NCBI GenBank assembly: GCA_021904315.1
Contig: CM038909.1
Location: forward strand, 24,275,032-24,339,031
Length of the DNA stretch: 64,000 bases
Reading direction: 5' to 3'
Source of the DNA: Sphagnum magellanicum
Taxonomy: Eukaryota > Streptophyta > Sphagnopsida > Sphagnales > Sphagnaceae
Under the pieces are notes generated by a model. It ran no database searches. It saw only the letters and a list, made by a program, of their open reading frames with translations, and was not told the origin of the DNA. The translations under genes and the position numbers were made by a program. The first letter of the stretch is position 1. The number at the start of each line of letters is the position of its first letter. This document shows, one piece after another, positions 1 to 10,991 of the stretch.

Positions 1-1450
1 CTCCCTCCATCTTTTGCATCGTCATCATCCACAAGAATTTGAGGTATCTCCTCTGTAATGGGGTGCGTTTCTGGAATATCCCCGTGCAAGATGAGCCAAC
101 TACATGGCTTCCATCATCCCAAGCTAATGGTAGCTTCCCAAAAACCCTAAATAACCTAGGATTGTTCTATAAGAGAATCAATTGACCAAGTTTCAACCAA
201 TCTGCACAAAAAAATACTTGCTCCACAGATTTTGGAAATACAAATGGCTGGTCTTTTAGCCTATTTGACTAGTAGACTTGAGTATTATCAATGGCATAAA
301 ACATGTACTCATCATACTCCACAATGCTCCAAAACCACTGGACTTTGAAGACAACCAATTTTGAGCTTTGATCTTTCAAGTTCAAGTAATCCATTTTAAA
401 ATTTTTTTCCAGTAATCCAATGTAGTCGACATCATTGCCACCTTCTTGGAACATATAAGCAATTCTTGAATCACAACTATGCCTTCACTCATCGAGGTTA
501 TGGATTCGATAGTGGCACCCATACACCCGCATGGTGGAGTTTGACTAATAGTTAAAGTTGCAGCCCATTGCTAGAAAGTAACCTGGGAAATAAACAACAA
601 AGTTTTATAATGTTAAATGTACAATAGTAGTAAGGACACATTTCAAAGGATTAAGGCAAAAATTGGATTAGCAGCAAATTTAATACTTGCAATGTTTGAA
701 ACATCTTCATTCATGAAACACCCATCTTCTTTTGCTTTTGCAACTGCATCTCTTACCTAATCACCAAAGTCTGGCATTTTTGCAAGGCGTGGACCTTGTA
801 AGACCTTCATGTTACTTTTGAAGGGCATTTTCAGTCTCTTCTTTCGTGTCCTCATAAGCTTGCAACCATGGGTCCATTATTACCATATTTTGTGCAACAA
901 ACTTGTTGATTTGCTTATAACCCACATCATCATATCCTTGAAATTTTTTTGGTTTTCCCTTTCTTAGCAATATTTCACCTATCAAAAACCAACAATGTCA
1001 GTCATTTATTAGTTTAGTTCATACTTGCAACATGTTCTGACCTCCAATGTGTTGAAAAAATGAATTCAAGTCAAGGTGATCATACCCATTTTTCGGGCAT
1101 TTGATGTCTCTTTCCAAACTCAAAGGGCATATTCCTTGAGGTCTCCAATTAAATCATGGCACTTATTCATTGCTTATTGTATCAAATATCTTTCCATTGT
1201 GCTCCCTTCAAGATGAGCACGTTGTTTGACAAAACCTTTTAGGGTTTTTAAGAACCTTTCAATGAAAAACATATACCTACTTTCCAATGGGCTTGCAAGC
1301 CCTACTTCTTACACCAAATGAATCAACAAGTGAACTTGGGAATCAAAGAATGAAGTAGGCATGTGCATTTCCAACAAAGTAAGAACAATTGCACTATCCC
1401 TTTCCATTACCAAAAGTTCTTACTTATTAATTTCCTTAGCACACACCCAT
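1..1450 (-). mobile_element. Decayed CACTA (En/Spm) transposase remnant, C-terminal part
   Basis: Read on the minus strand, this stretch carries pieces of a TNP2-type CACTA transposase. Around 1440-1090 is a DUF4218-like stretch: the order P-T-S-F-F-D, then H-L-L-I-H-L-V, then a segment with F-I-E-R-F-L-K-T-L-K and a following E-G-S-x-x-E-R-Y matches the conserved DUF4218 core. Around 470-60 is a DUF4216-like stretch (DYIGLLEKNFKMDYL, later VVFKVQWFW, then VEQVFF). The order DUF4218 then DUF4216 along the minus strand is the usual order in these proteins. In-frame stops fall inside both stretches (for example one directly after HLV in the DUF4218 part) and the DUF4216 part needs frame changes, so it is a pseudogene. 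The catalytic domain would lie at higher coordinates on this strand and was not recognised. The element runs off the left edge, so its true ends are unknown. Confidence 0.75.
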
Positions 1451-2600
1451 CATACAATATGGAAAGACGAGCAATGGTTTCATAGACACCTATATGGAAG
1501 TTATCAAGATATTAAAGTTATTTGTAAAGTACCTAAATAGGGGATGAAAATGTTCATTAAAGGTTCAAGACAAGTCAAAATGGTAGGTGATCATTAAATT
1601 GTTTACCTAATTTCCATTGGATGTCATAGTCAAGATTAAACTACATTTTCACAAGTGTTAAAAAAAAATTGTTCTTAAATATAATTTCAATTTAAATCTT
1701 GAGATAGACCATCAAATGATGACTCTTCACATAATTGCATTAAATGCAAATCATAACAAAATTTAGCAATCTCATGTTGAGTTTAGCTATTTGATCAATT
1801 TTTTAAAAACAACAACAATAAAAAAAGGTAACAAAATAAAGAGAGTACCAAAAAAGACTAGACTAGATACAACTTTAATAATAACGTTACTACGAAAGGG
1901 AATTTGCAAGGTTCATCAAATGAAATTGATAGTCAAATAGATGAAAGAAAAAATTCTCCTAAGCCAAAGAATTTTTTTCCTTTAGCTTAAGAATTTATTT
2001 GGCTTAAGAGAAAAGTCAAAATAATCTCAACTCAATTTCACCAACCATTGATCCAAGTTGTCTCTTTTTGGTGAAGTTATGCACTCTTGTCTACATAAAT
2101 AACCCTAGAATTGGTATGAGGAGTGTTCTTTGGGGTGGGGTTGGAAAAGTGGGGCTTTAAGCCAAAGTTTGAATGAAGAGTTGGGAAAAGTAGGTGTGAA
2201 GTAAACAACTCTTTGAGCTCATATGTTGTAAATAGTTGTTTTGGGTCAGATTTGCATGTGGAGGCACAATTGCCCACACATCACAATTGCCCACACAATT
2301 GTTATACTCATGTGTTGGTGAGCATTAAAAGTTGAGGGTAGTATTGTGTTTAGTGCTGCGCATGTGTGATGGTTACTTCTGAAGGTGGTAGCAATTGATT
2401 CACAATTATGAAGTCAATTGGTTGAGTTGCACATTAAGGCATTATATTAACTTAGCCTTCATGATTATTGCCAAGCAGAATTTATTCAATTCTGGGTTTG
2501 TTTGTTTGTTTGCTTTTATAGATCAGGGAGGGCTAAGAAACCAACCCACCAACTTTTGCATACTGAAATTCATGGACCAAGCTTTCACATTTATATGAAC
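1451..2600. other. AT-rich spacer, probably flank or body of the CACTA remnant
   Basis: No gene is visible. Short AT-rich runs and scattered stops in all frames. It may be the decayed upstream part of the transposon whose transposase lies to the left, but no CACTA terminal motif was found to close the element. Confidence 0.4.
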
Positions 2601-2926
2601 AAGGGGTGTGTGTCACACTTGTGGCCTTGCCATTTACATTAAAAAGTATCTTAAGGCAAAAAGAAGAATTATGAAAACTCAAATATTTCACCATGCAAAA
2701 ATACACCTAATCTTCATTAAAAAATCCATTAAAAGAAACCAAACTCCTTCAAGATATTATAACTCTATAACTAATCTCAAGTTTCAACACAAGCCAAAAT
2801 ATCATCTTTCAAAAATCCTCATATAAAAATAGACCTATTATTACCTAGGGGCCAAAAGACCTTAAGCTACTATATGCTATAATGGATCTAAACACAATAT
2901 CCTTGCCTTGGTAGGCAATGCCAATA
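2601..2926 (-). repeat. Dispersed repeat family R1, copy 1 (about 320 bp)
   Basis: One of four copies in this window (others at 42815-43125, 50580-50897 and 56270-56525). The copies share a block with CCTAGGGGCCAAAA, CTCAAGTTTCAACACAAGCC and ATTTCACCATGCAAAAATA. In the fullest copies the two ends carry GGCCTTGCC and its complement GGCAAGGCC, so it could be a MITE with short inverted ends. A solo LTR beginning TGTTGG is the alternative. No coding capacity is seen. Confidence 0.75.
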
Positions 2927-4140
2927 AAAGATTTTAGACTAGGTAACTGGTGAGAGCACATCTTGGTTACTGGAAATAACTGAGCATCAATGGAGCTCTG
3001 AGGGGGAGAGGTAGAGAGAGCTGGAAACAATATTTGCTACTATATTTGGTGTAGTAGTTTTGGGTGCTTTAGATTATTATTGCCGAGACATACTTCAGGA
3101 TATTACAAATTTTTGGACTTGTTGAGAAGAAGAAGAACAAGAAGAAGAAGCTTAGGAACATCTCCAAGTGCAACAACTGTTGCTCAAAGGACATCTGCAA
3201 GAAGAGTAACAACCATTGCACAGGAACATTTTGCAACATTTTGCAAGAGCAATAACCATTGTTCAGGAACAACTGCAAGAGGAACAACTGCCATCACTCA
3301 GGATTATTGGGGAACTAGTTAGAGCATGATATGGAACAACAAATTGCATGAACTTCTTTGGGAGTTATTTGGGGGAACTGGGAACAATAATCCAAGAACT
3401 ACTAGAGCCAGCTTCCACATTAAAAAAAACCATTTAATTTCTTTTTAATGGTTATTTTTTCATGATCTACATAAGTCTACCATGATATTGTCATATGAGT
3501 GGTGAAATTATTCAGATCATAGCCTGCAATAATTATGATGGTTTTCAACACCTTAGCTTCATATTTTCACAAACTTTTTTTTTTCAATATTTGAAGGATT
3601 ATTTAATGATGAAACTAACCCTCAGGTCAGTACTTAGGTATGGGATCTCTATTTCTAAAATGGGTTGTTGGGAGAGCCTAGAAAAACTATGATTCTCAAT
3701 TAACACATGAATTGTGAAATTTGGTGGGGGGGAGTGCAAGAAGGAATGACTAATGGAGAAGAAGATGGAAAGCTTCCTATCATTCCGGATGCACCTTACA
3801 CCTCTCAAGTCTTGCTGCCTTGTGACCTAAATACCTATGCATAGACTTCCAATAATGTTCACCTCCTGCTTTAGGACAGGTAATGGTCACACATGAGTGA
3901 AATTGCTGAAATGTGCGGGGGGCAGGACCTGGTTACCACTTCATCTTCGAAGACAAGAAAAAACACCCCCTAATGAGCATTTTCCAGCACAAAATGTGGT
4001 CAAAATGCTTCGCCTTGTGCATGGGCATTTTGAAAGATGAAATGGTCCTCCCCAAAAACAGAAAGTGCCTCCTCTCAGGAGAGGAGTTATTAGGCTTGGT
4101 ATAGTGCCCTTCCAACACATTGGGAAATTCTCGCCAGGTT
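2927..4140. other. Spacer with a GAACAACTGCAA-rich low-complexity tract
   Basis: Between 3120 and 3320 the sequence is built from degenerate AGAAG and CAACTGCAAGAGGAACAAC-like units. This leaves reading frames open on both strands without protein-like composition. The remainder shows no recognisable gene or repeat. Confidence 0.4.
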
Positions 4141-4199
4141 ATTATGTGCCCTATAACATGGGGGGGTTCTCAAAATAAGAGCCCTAAGATGATGTGATA

Positions 4200-4500
4200 G
4201 TCAAGTGCAGCCCCGCATCTTACTAATGTCTCCCACTCATGGGCTTTACCTATCATAAAGCAGAAGGCAAAATTTATCATGAACCAAACCTATGTAGATC
4301 ACAAGGTGTATGAATGGGAGGGTACTTTTGCCTACTCCTCAATAATGGGAGGGTTCTTACGCCTATAAGTATGCATAATTTTTCTCCCACCCTTGAGGAG
4401 TAGGCATAATATCCCTCACAATTTCTAGGAGGGAAATTCATGGATATAATGTGCCCTCCACATACACTACAAATTTTCTTTGAGTGCATTACGACCATAT
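4200..4500 (+). repeat. Dispersed repeat family F with internal hairpin, copy 1
   Basis: A stem formed by TGCCTACTCCTCAA (about 4331) and its complement TTGAGGAGTAGGCA (about 4393-4406) encloses roughly 50 bases. The sequence on both sides (ATGGGCTTTACC upstream, ACACTACAAATTTTCTT downstream) recurs at 37865-38175, 43385-43605 and 53930-54195. The layout is that of a foldback-type non-autonomous element. The outer ends are not sharply defined. Confidence 0.65.
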
Positions 4501-4743
4501 AAGGTAGGCCTAAGAGTTTACATTGAGGAAATTAAGAACATTGATGAATATGACATCGGGCCTACTAGGAAAATTTACATTGAAGGAGCCCTAAGAACAT
4601 CTATGAAAACACCTGGGTTTGGAACTTGGGACTTTGATGTGGATGTCATTGGGAACAATGGGAACATGATACCAATATGGGAAAAAAAACAAGCAGTTCA
4701 TTGCACGATGATTCCACCCATTTATGTGTATGGTAAAGCCTGA
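4480..4743 (+). other. Unassigned open frame of 87 codons
   Basis: The frame has protein-like composition in its middle (EEIKNIDEYDIG, later TPGFGTWDFDVDVIG) but I do not recognise a family. It begins inside the tail of a dispersed repeat and no splice context or neighbour supports a host gene. It may be a scrap of a transposon protein or chance. Confidence 0.15.
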
Positions 4744-4862
4744 GCTGTGGACTTTACTGAGCATAGTAACCAGAATTTTCTTTTTCAAAATACTTTCCCA
4801 TGATACGAAAAGGGCACTGGCCAAGAGAACCAAACTCTTGGCCCTGTAACCGGACAACACGA

Positions 4863-4982
4863 GAAACTTTCCCTTACTGGATCTAGAATTTCTCATCTAG
4901 ATGCATGCACCAGCCTCATAATCACACTGCACCTGAAACTTTCCTTTACTGGATCTAGAATTTCTCATCTAGATGCATGCAC
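4863..4982. repeat. Short duplicated segment, period 72 bp
   Basis: A 48-bp segment containing GGATCTAGAATTTCTCATC and ending in ATGCATGCAC occurs at 4863-4910 and again at 4935-4982 with a 24-bp spacer. The copies differ at a couple of positions. Confidence 0.8.
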
Positions 4983-5191
4983 TTTTTCGCAAGCTTGCCA
5001 ATACATCATGATAATACAGAAAATACTCAATACTAGAGATGTCACTTACCGATCAGGTCAAGTTTGATCAATCCAGGATTTCATGCCCAAATCTTACACC
5101 AATCCGTAAGGCCTAGTCTTTTCCAAAGAGCCAACCAAAGAAACTGTGTTTTGTTTTCTTACCAAACTGACATCGTAACTTCCAAGCAAAG

Positions 5192-5348
5192 GCATATTTT
5201 ACTTACTCATTTCCCGCAATAAGGAAAAGAAAATTCTAGATCCATCAATCATCCCACTCAGTTTTTTTTTGCATATTTTACTTACTCATTTTCCGCAGTA
5301 AAGAAAAGAAAATTCTAGATCCATCATTCATCCCACTCAGTTTTTTTT
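5192..5348. repeat. Tandem duplication, unit about 79 bp
   Basis: GCATATTTTACTTACTCATT starts both copies, at 5192 and 5271, and each ends in CCCACTCAG followed by a T run. Each copy contains AAATTCTAGATCC, the complement of the GGATCTAGAATTT in the duplicated segment 300 bp upstream, so the two duplications are partly inverted relative to each other. Confidence 0.8.
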
Positions 5349-5389
5349 AAGGTTTTTTTTTTTCTTCAATTTTTTCATGTTGCCTCAAA

Positions 5390-5720
5390 AATGGCAATCC
5401 GTCACAAGAGGATTTAGCCAAATCTGGCTACAAGACAAATAGAGAAAAAGAAAAATCTAGGAATCTTTATTACATGTTGGGGAACCGCTGGAACTTATTA
5501 ACTAAATATGGTGATTTCAAAAGAAGTATGTACCCAAATCCTCCAAAAAGCTTGATGATTTCATAACTTTTTTTTTCCCTCAAAATGTGACCATTTTTTT
5601 GAGAATTTTCCAGAAAGTTCCCTTGACCATGTTGCTTGAGACTTTAAAAAAAATAAAATTAGAAAAATGGCGAATTTTCGCCACAAGAAAAAAGAAAAAA
5701 GAAAAAAGAAAAAACAGTGA
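5390..5720 (-). repeat. Dispersed palindrome-bearing repeat family G, copy 1
   Basis: This copy carries the two family signatures in reverse orientation: GGATTTAGCCAAATCTGGCT near 5410 and the palindrome GGCGAATTTTCGCC near 5669. Other copies are at 8470-8775, 12060-12310, 12640-12850, 39065-39200, 41822-42095 and 49690-49880. It probably represents an old MITE. The ends are poorly conserved. Confidence 0.55.
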
Positions 5721-5729
5721 GATTCCCAC

Positions 5730-7060
5730 TGTGCCTTTCTCTTCTAGAAGCTTCAACGAAATAACTCAGGAAGCTTCCGATTCCGAGCCGAGGAAGAAGC
5801 TTGTCAAAGAAGACAAGATTCCTTGTTTGAATTCGCGCTGCCAGTTAATTTCCGTAATTAGCAGCTCCGTATTACGCACGTACAAGAAGAGATCGGAACG
5901 TCCATGAAGCAAAGCAAAGGCAAGAATGTCTTAGTCTTTTTCTTGTCTCTTGCTGCCTGAATTACATTTACTTCAGATCACTGTAGAAAACTCTGGATTA
6001 GTGTCGTGATTAAGAATACAAAATTTTGTTGTCTAATTAATTGATGGGTCTTTATATATGACACCGTCTTATACTAGCTTAACGATCTGTGTAATTCAAA
6101 CCTGGGAAATTTAATTTGAAGTTTTAATTGCTACAATGAGGAAGAATAGTTTAGTGTAATGAAACTATGTGATGAATTTGATGATGAGCTGCTGCAGGAG
6201 TTGTTGTAATTGTTGTCTAGCTAACTTTGAGATTGTGCTAATACACCTAGCAGCTCCATAGCAGCAGGAGCAGCAGCAGCAGCAACTAGTTATTTGATGT
6301 GTTGTGTTTTGTGATCAATAGGAACAATGGGAGATTAATTAGTTGGAGAGTAAGAAATCACATAGTTGATCATAGACTAGTCTAATTTGAAGACTAAATA
6401 ATTTGCTGGAACATCTATTGAGCCAGAATAATTTTCCTGCAATTTTGTTTGTCTAAAAATTAAGATGATGAAAATGGGTCACTGTTATAAATTCAGGGAA
6501 GTCTGTTTTTGCTGAGAGGTGAAGACAAATGAAGTGATTGATCGATCAATGCCAGACTCGACATTCATTCCTATGATTGTCAGAAAAAAAGAATGTCGCA
6601 TATGTGCATTTTACTGAAACAATCAGCTGACATGCACCCGGGGTTCGGGTACAAAGAAAATTGAAATCTATCGACACCAATGGGTTGTAATAAGATTACT
6701 ACAAACAGACGTCATGAGCAGAAGGTGATCTTTGAAGCTGACAAGGAGCTGACAGAAGATAATCTAAGATTCTCAAGAACAAATTTCTTCTATTACCAGC
6801 TGGGACACTACAGGAGCTGCTGCTGCTGCCTACAATTCCAATCGTATCCTAAATCTGACACTGTGGGAATACCCCTCAATGTCAACTCTGCAATTCATGA
6901 ATGTGGTGATCCTTGAGGGCCTTCGGCGACTGTCGATTTCATAACTTTTTCGTGTAAATTTATGGTCTTAGAACAGCTAGGATCACCGCAGGTCCGAGAC
7001 AATGTCTCAGTTGCGATTTCATCGATCGTCGATCGCGGGCCGAATTGAATGTTGATTGTT
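5730..7060. other. Unassigned non-AT-rich locus, possibly transcribed
   Basis: The composition here is more balanced than in the surrounding repeat DNA. Short frames occur (to 5907 on the plus strand; 6680-6916), along with a CAG/CTG-rich patch at 6180-6290, but none resembles a known protein. It could be the flank or UTR of the candidate gene that follows on the minus strand, or an unannotated transcript. I cannot assign it. Confidence 0.2.
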
Positions 7061-7061
7061 T

Positions 7062-7328
7062 TTAGTTAGACTGGGACGTACTTGATCCGTCCAAGTATGA
7101 GCTGAAATACGGACTACCCAGTTCTTCTTGAATGGCAGAAAGCAGTTCCCGCACATTCACGAATTCCGGTAGTTTGCCACGGCCTTCCAACATCGTCTCG
7201 ATTTGCTGACGACCCGACTTGCCTATCTCCGCTTCGATAGCGGCCAGCAACTCAGATATACTCGCCCATTCTGGGAAAGAGTCCGCAGACAAGTCCCCAA
7301 ACACATCATCACTCCGCTGATGGGCCAT
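7062..7328 (-). CDS. Candidate small protein, 88 aa, with two related helical motifs
   Basis: A minus-strand frame starting at the ATG at 7328 encodes 88 residues beginning MAHQRSDDVFGDLSAD and ending SSTSQSN. It has two similar segments, SISELLAAIEAEIG and NVRELLSAIQEELG, about 40 residues apart. They look like amphipathic helices with a shared x-x-E-L-L-x-A-I-x-x-E-[IL]-G pattern. The codon use looks protein-like. A TATAA-like box lies about 320 bases upstream on the same strand, with a few short upstream ATG frames between. I do not recognise a family, and a plus-strand frame (7327-7695) partly overlaps its start. It could also be the last exon of a longer gene, since the frame stays open some 50 bases upstream of the ATG to a stop near 7380. 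Function unknown. Confidence 0.35.
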   Translation of the reverse strand: MAHQRSDDVFGDLSADSFPEWASISELLAAIEAEIGKSGRQQIETMLEGRGKLPEFVNVRELLSAIQEELGSPYFSSYLDGSSTSQSN

Positions 7329-7645
7329 GTCGACAGCCTCCGGTGGAAGTTTCAAATCTTCTCTCTTCCAATCTCAGGACAAACTTCCTCTGCAGAATCT
7401 GGACAGGAAAATTTTCTTAAAAAAACTCTTCACAAAACTCGATCACTCCTCCACACCAGCTGATCACATTAATTTTTCTCCAATCCTCAATGAGTTTCTA
7501 CAATCTGTTAGCGCAACTCTTTCTACACTCTCGAGCGAGTCTCGACGGACTGTCGGTATTTGCAGTTTGATCTGGAAGCTGATAGTTCAAGCTGCTGATC
7601 ATAAAATGGAGAAGCTCATGCCTTTAACTCCCACATCTACTTCAG

Positions 7646-7656
7646 CTTTATATAAG
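7646..7656 (-). promoter_or_regulatory. Possible TATA box for the candidate minus-strand small gene
   Basis: CTTATATAAAG on the minus strand is a good plant TATA-box match and faces the candidate small protein. It is supported only by position and motif. Confidence 0.3.
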
Positions 7657-7721
7657 TACACAGATATGTACATTACAAGGAAACTCCCCGTATAGCGCAA
7701 GACTTGGGGGCCCGGAACAGT

Positions 7722-7930
7722 GCTCGGTAATTACATCTGAAGGCGTTCAGGGCGCTCGGTAATTACACCTGAAGGCGTTCAGGGCCCAGGCAAACCAGCT
7801 AGCCACCCGCGAGAGCGGGCAGCCAGTAATCACAACCAGCTAATGGGAAGAGACCCTAGGTAGGGCAGCCAGTCACCCGTGAGAGTGAGTAGCCAGTAAT
7901 CATAACAACCTAATGAAAAGAGACCCTAAG
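7722..7930. repeat. Two successive local duplications
   Basis: GCTCGGTAATTACA occurs at 7722 and 7754 (period 32), each followed by CTGAAGGCGTTCAGGG. Then a unit of about 66 bp with CACCCG(C/T)GAGAG, AGCCAGTAATCA and AGAGACCCTA occurs at about 7800 and again at about 7866. The segment is GC-richer than its surroundings. Confidence 0.8.
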
Positions 7931-8469
7931 TACCGCCGTGCAGAAGAAGTTGAAGAAGAATCACCACCATGTCAGGAGGCCTGAGACAGCCTTGTGCGTC
8001 AAGCCACGTCCTGGAAACCAAACACGATGTTTCCTGGCACATTGTCGTCAAAGGGAGGACTTGTCTATACCCTAAATACCTTACCTATGACTGAAGTGCA
8101 GCACAAAATGCTTCATAAAAGTTCTAGCCAGAAAACTAAATAAATAAATAAATTGGTATTTGTTGGAATTTTTGAAAATTGAAAACCATTGGGTTACTAT
8201 TACAAATGTACCACAACACGAAGATGTATTTTGCATACTTATTGCTCAGCTGTTGAAATTCTGAAAAATCAAATTTGAAGCTGTGGAACCTTTGTTTTTT
8301 CTTAAATAAATAAATAAATATTCGGCAAAGAAGTGTCAAACATCACTGGGACTGGACTTAATAAGAGCCAGTCTGATTTGGTTCCTTCCTTCCTTGCTTG
8401 CTTGCTCAAGGAAAGCAAAATGAATCCATCCTGAGAGAGAGAAGTTGAACCCTACTAGGGTTTCTTTCT

Positions 8470-8775
8470 TCTGGTGAAATTTCGCCAAAAAGAGAAACTA
8501 AAATTTCGAAATTTGAAAAAGAAGTGATTTTGGAACCTTTTTAGTCGCCAAAAAGTGAGACAAAAAAACAAGAGTAAAAATCGCCAGATTCATATACTTG
8601 GTTTTCATTCTGTAGCCAAAATTTTAGAAATGATTAAAGATTTACATCTTTTTGTGCAATATAATAGCCAGATTTGACTAAATCCTCTTAGGGGATGATT
8701 GCCACTTTGGCTACAAACAAAAACTCCTTTTTAAAAAAAATTGACAGTGGAGAGAGAGAACCCTGCGAGCTCGCC
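8470..8775 (+). repeat. Repeat family G, copy 2
   Basis: It carries GGTGAAATTTCGCC near its left end and AGCCAGATTTGACTAAATCC with GATTGCCACTTTGGCTACA on the right. AGGGTTTCTTTCTT at the left and the complement of GAGAGAGAGAACCCT at the right give a weak terminal inverted repeat, which supports a MITE origin. Confidence 0.6.
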
Positions 8776-8854
8776 GATTTCATGCGATTCCAAAATTTTA
8801 GCTTTTTTCATGAGAATCCCGTATTAGAAATTAGTGCTGGTAAATAGCACCAAG

Positions 8855-9130
8855 TACTTGCCCTGCTCTCTCGGCTGCTGGGGGCCGTCACCGCTGCTGT
8901 CGTCAGGCCGCCGGGAGCAAGCAGGACCAGGGACGCGATGGACGAGGAGGGCGAGCGAGCTTCGTGGCTGCTGCTCTCCCGCACCTTCGCGCGTTGCTTC
9001 GCACGCGCTTCAGACGCAAGCGCGCGCGCCAAAAGCGACTGCAGTCCGGACTCCGAACATAACCCCCTAGTCCAACCCCGAGGATGGATGACGTGGCTTG
9101 TTCCCATTCGCCGATTTCGGTACAGCTAAT
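8855..9130. other. Isolated GC- and CpG-rich patch
   Basis: About 275 bases are strikingly CpG-rich within AT-rich spacer. Frames are open on both strands (8938-9129 plus, 8808-9107 minus), as GC-rich DNA commonly gives, and neither translation resembles a known family. It may be a promoter or first exon of an unrecognised gene, or inserted DNA. Confidence 0.3.
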
Positions 9131-10990
9131 CCTATTGCAGTGGTGGTGATAGAGCTTGACCTGTCCACGCTTACGTAGCTGGACACCATTGGTCGAATCC
9201 AGTAACCTAATCTTATGGATTTTTTTTCTTTTGGGGGGAGGGGGAGTAGGAATTTTATTTTTTTTTCAATTTTTTTTTTTGGTCTTTCGGGGTTTCGATG
9301 AGGTGTTGAAAAGATGGGGATGGTTCACAAATTCCAAACAAATTCCAATCCAACGTCTTGTTTCGGGTTTGGGTTGAATTTATGTTAAGTCTTGTTAGGA
9401 GTGGCAAATCACATCCAATTGATTTTATTTTCTTTTTCTTTTTTGTTCATCGTTTTGAAGTCGCAAGCTCTTTTTGATTGATTTGGAGGTGCAATTTCTT
9501 ACTTCATTTTATTATTATTACTATTTTGTTTTGGGGTTGAAATTGAGTGAGTAGAATTTCTCAGAACATCTCTAATCCAACCTCATAGAGCTCACCAGCA
9601 GAAATTTTCTAGTGTATTTGCAATGAGAGTTTCTGTCCACTAAAGGTGGAACGTTTCAAAAGCAAAATGCCTGGTCTTCTGGCTGTTTGGTTTTTCTGAA
9701 ATGCACTGTGTATTATTATTTCACTCTTTTCCTGTGATACCTGGTGGGTATCTGTTGGGTATCACAAGAAAAAAATCAAAATACTTTTTTTTATGGGGTG
9801 CTTCAGGGTAGACCGGCCGGTGACCAAACAACAGGGCAGGCTGGGTCCAAGGGGAGGGCTTCGTTGTTTTTCGGTGTCCCAACAAAACTGGAACCTGTCA
9901 TGTTGGCACATCTGCCACACTAACAATCTTTGAAAATGGATTAGAAATGAGAAAGTTATGGTCTTCAAAAGCAAATAGGGTCAAGAACTCAAAAAAACAA
10001 ACCATCAAACATTACAAAGACCGGTTCGTGAACACTCAAAAAATTCTTTGTATGTTGCTCTGTTATTATTAGAGTTCCAAGATGATTTGTAGAACTTCAG
10101 GTAACACTTTTATAACACTTTAAATAATTTAATAATAATAAAAGAATAAAAAGGTTATGATGTTTGAAAGTAGGAGAGGTCTAAAAAGAAGAAAAAAAGT
10201 GTTTTGTAACTTGGAAAACTTTTTTTTTCCTTGTTGTTTTTTCATTACTCCTTTTCCTTTGCACTTCAAAGATGATTTCTACAGCTTGAGGTAGCATTTC
10301 CATAACATTTTAAATCATTCAAAATGAAGCACATATGATAAAGATATAAATAAGTGTTCGATCATAAGTAGATGATCGATGATAGGCCAGTCTAGGTAAT
10401 GCCCTTGGATGCAGGTCACTCTTGATATAATCACCCTGTGACTCCACTTTTGGGAGCCCTTATTTCAAGAACTCCTTGCTCCAAGGTCATTACCCAACAC
10501 TTTTTTGTTGGGGTAGATTTTTGTCTTTTCAAGTGGTACATGCTTCTTTTTGCAGTTGACTATGATTTTACTAGAATTTCAAAACATCTTGAAATTCAAC
10601 CTTTTGGTTAGGAGGCTGATGTTTCTCTTTGGAGTAGAAAAGGGTCAACAAGACAATTTTTGGATGTTCAAAACCAACATTTCCTAAATGTTCCTAAATG
10701 TTGAAACTTTTTGGCTTTCCAGCTTTGCACATTTTGAATTACTTTCTTAGATATGCATATGGAGGATTTGAGTGAAGTTGTCCCGTGGCCTTGGGGATGA
10801 TGATAAGTGCAGACAATACTTACAACTAAAGTTTTTTTGCCAACAAAGACAAACTTTGTGACCAAATTTGTCACATGGTCAACTTGATAGCTAAAAGAGA
10901 GTCCTAATAAGCCCTAAAGGGCGTAGCCTAAGGATCTCGTTCCATTAGGCTATTGTGATCACAGTTACACAGTATTCTATGATTCTTTGT
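9131..10990. other. Spacer without recognisable features
   Basis: Poly-T runs (9220-9280) and short AT repeats only. No frame longer than about 75 codons has a protein-like composition. Confidence 0.5.
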
Positions 10991-10991
10991 T

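Noticed and set aside
5587-5907. Plus-strand frame of 106 codons
   Set aside because: Its first half is A-rich repeat-derived sequence (Lys-rich) inside a family G copy. The second half has no known domain, and no exon structure could be supported.
8808-9129. GC-rich frames of 99 and 78 codons on opposite strands
   Set aside because: CpG-rich DNA lacks stops in several frames, and neither translation resembles a known protein.
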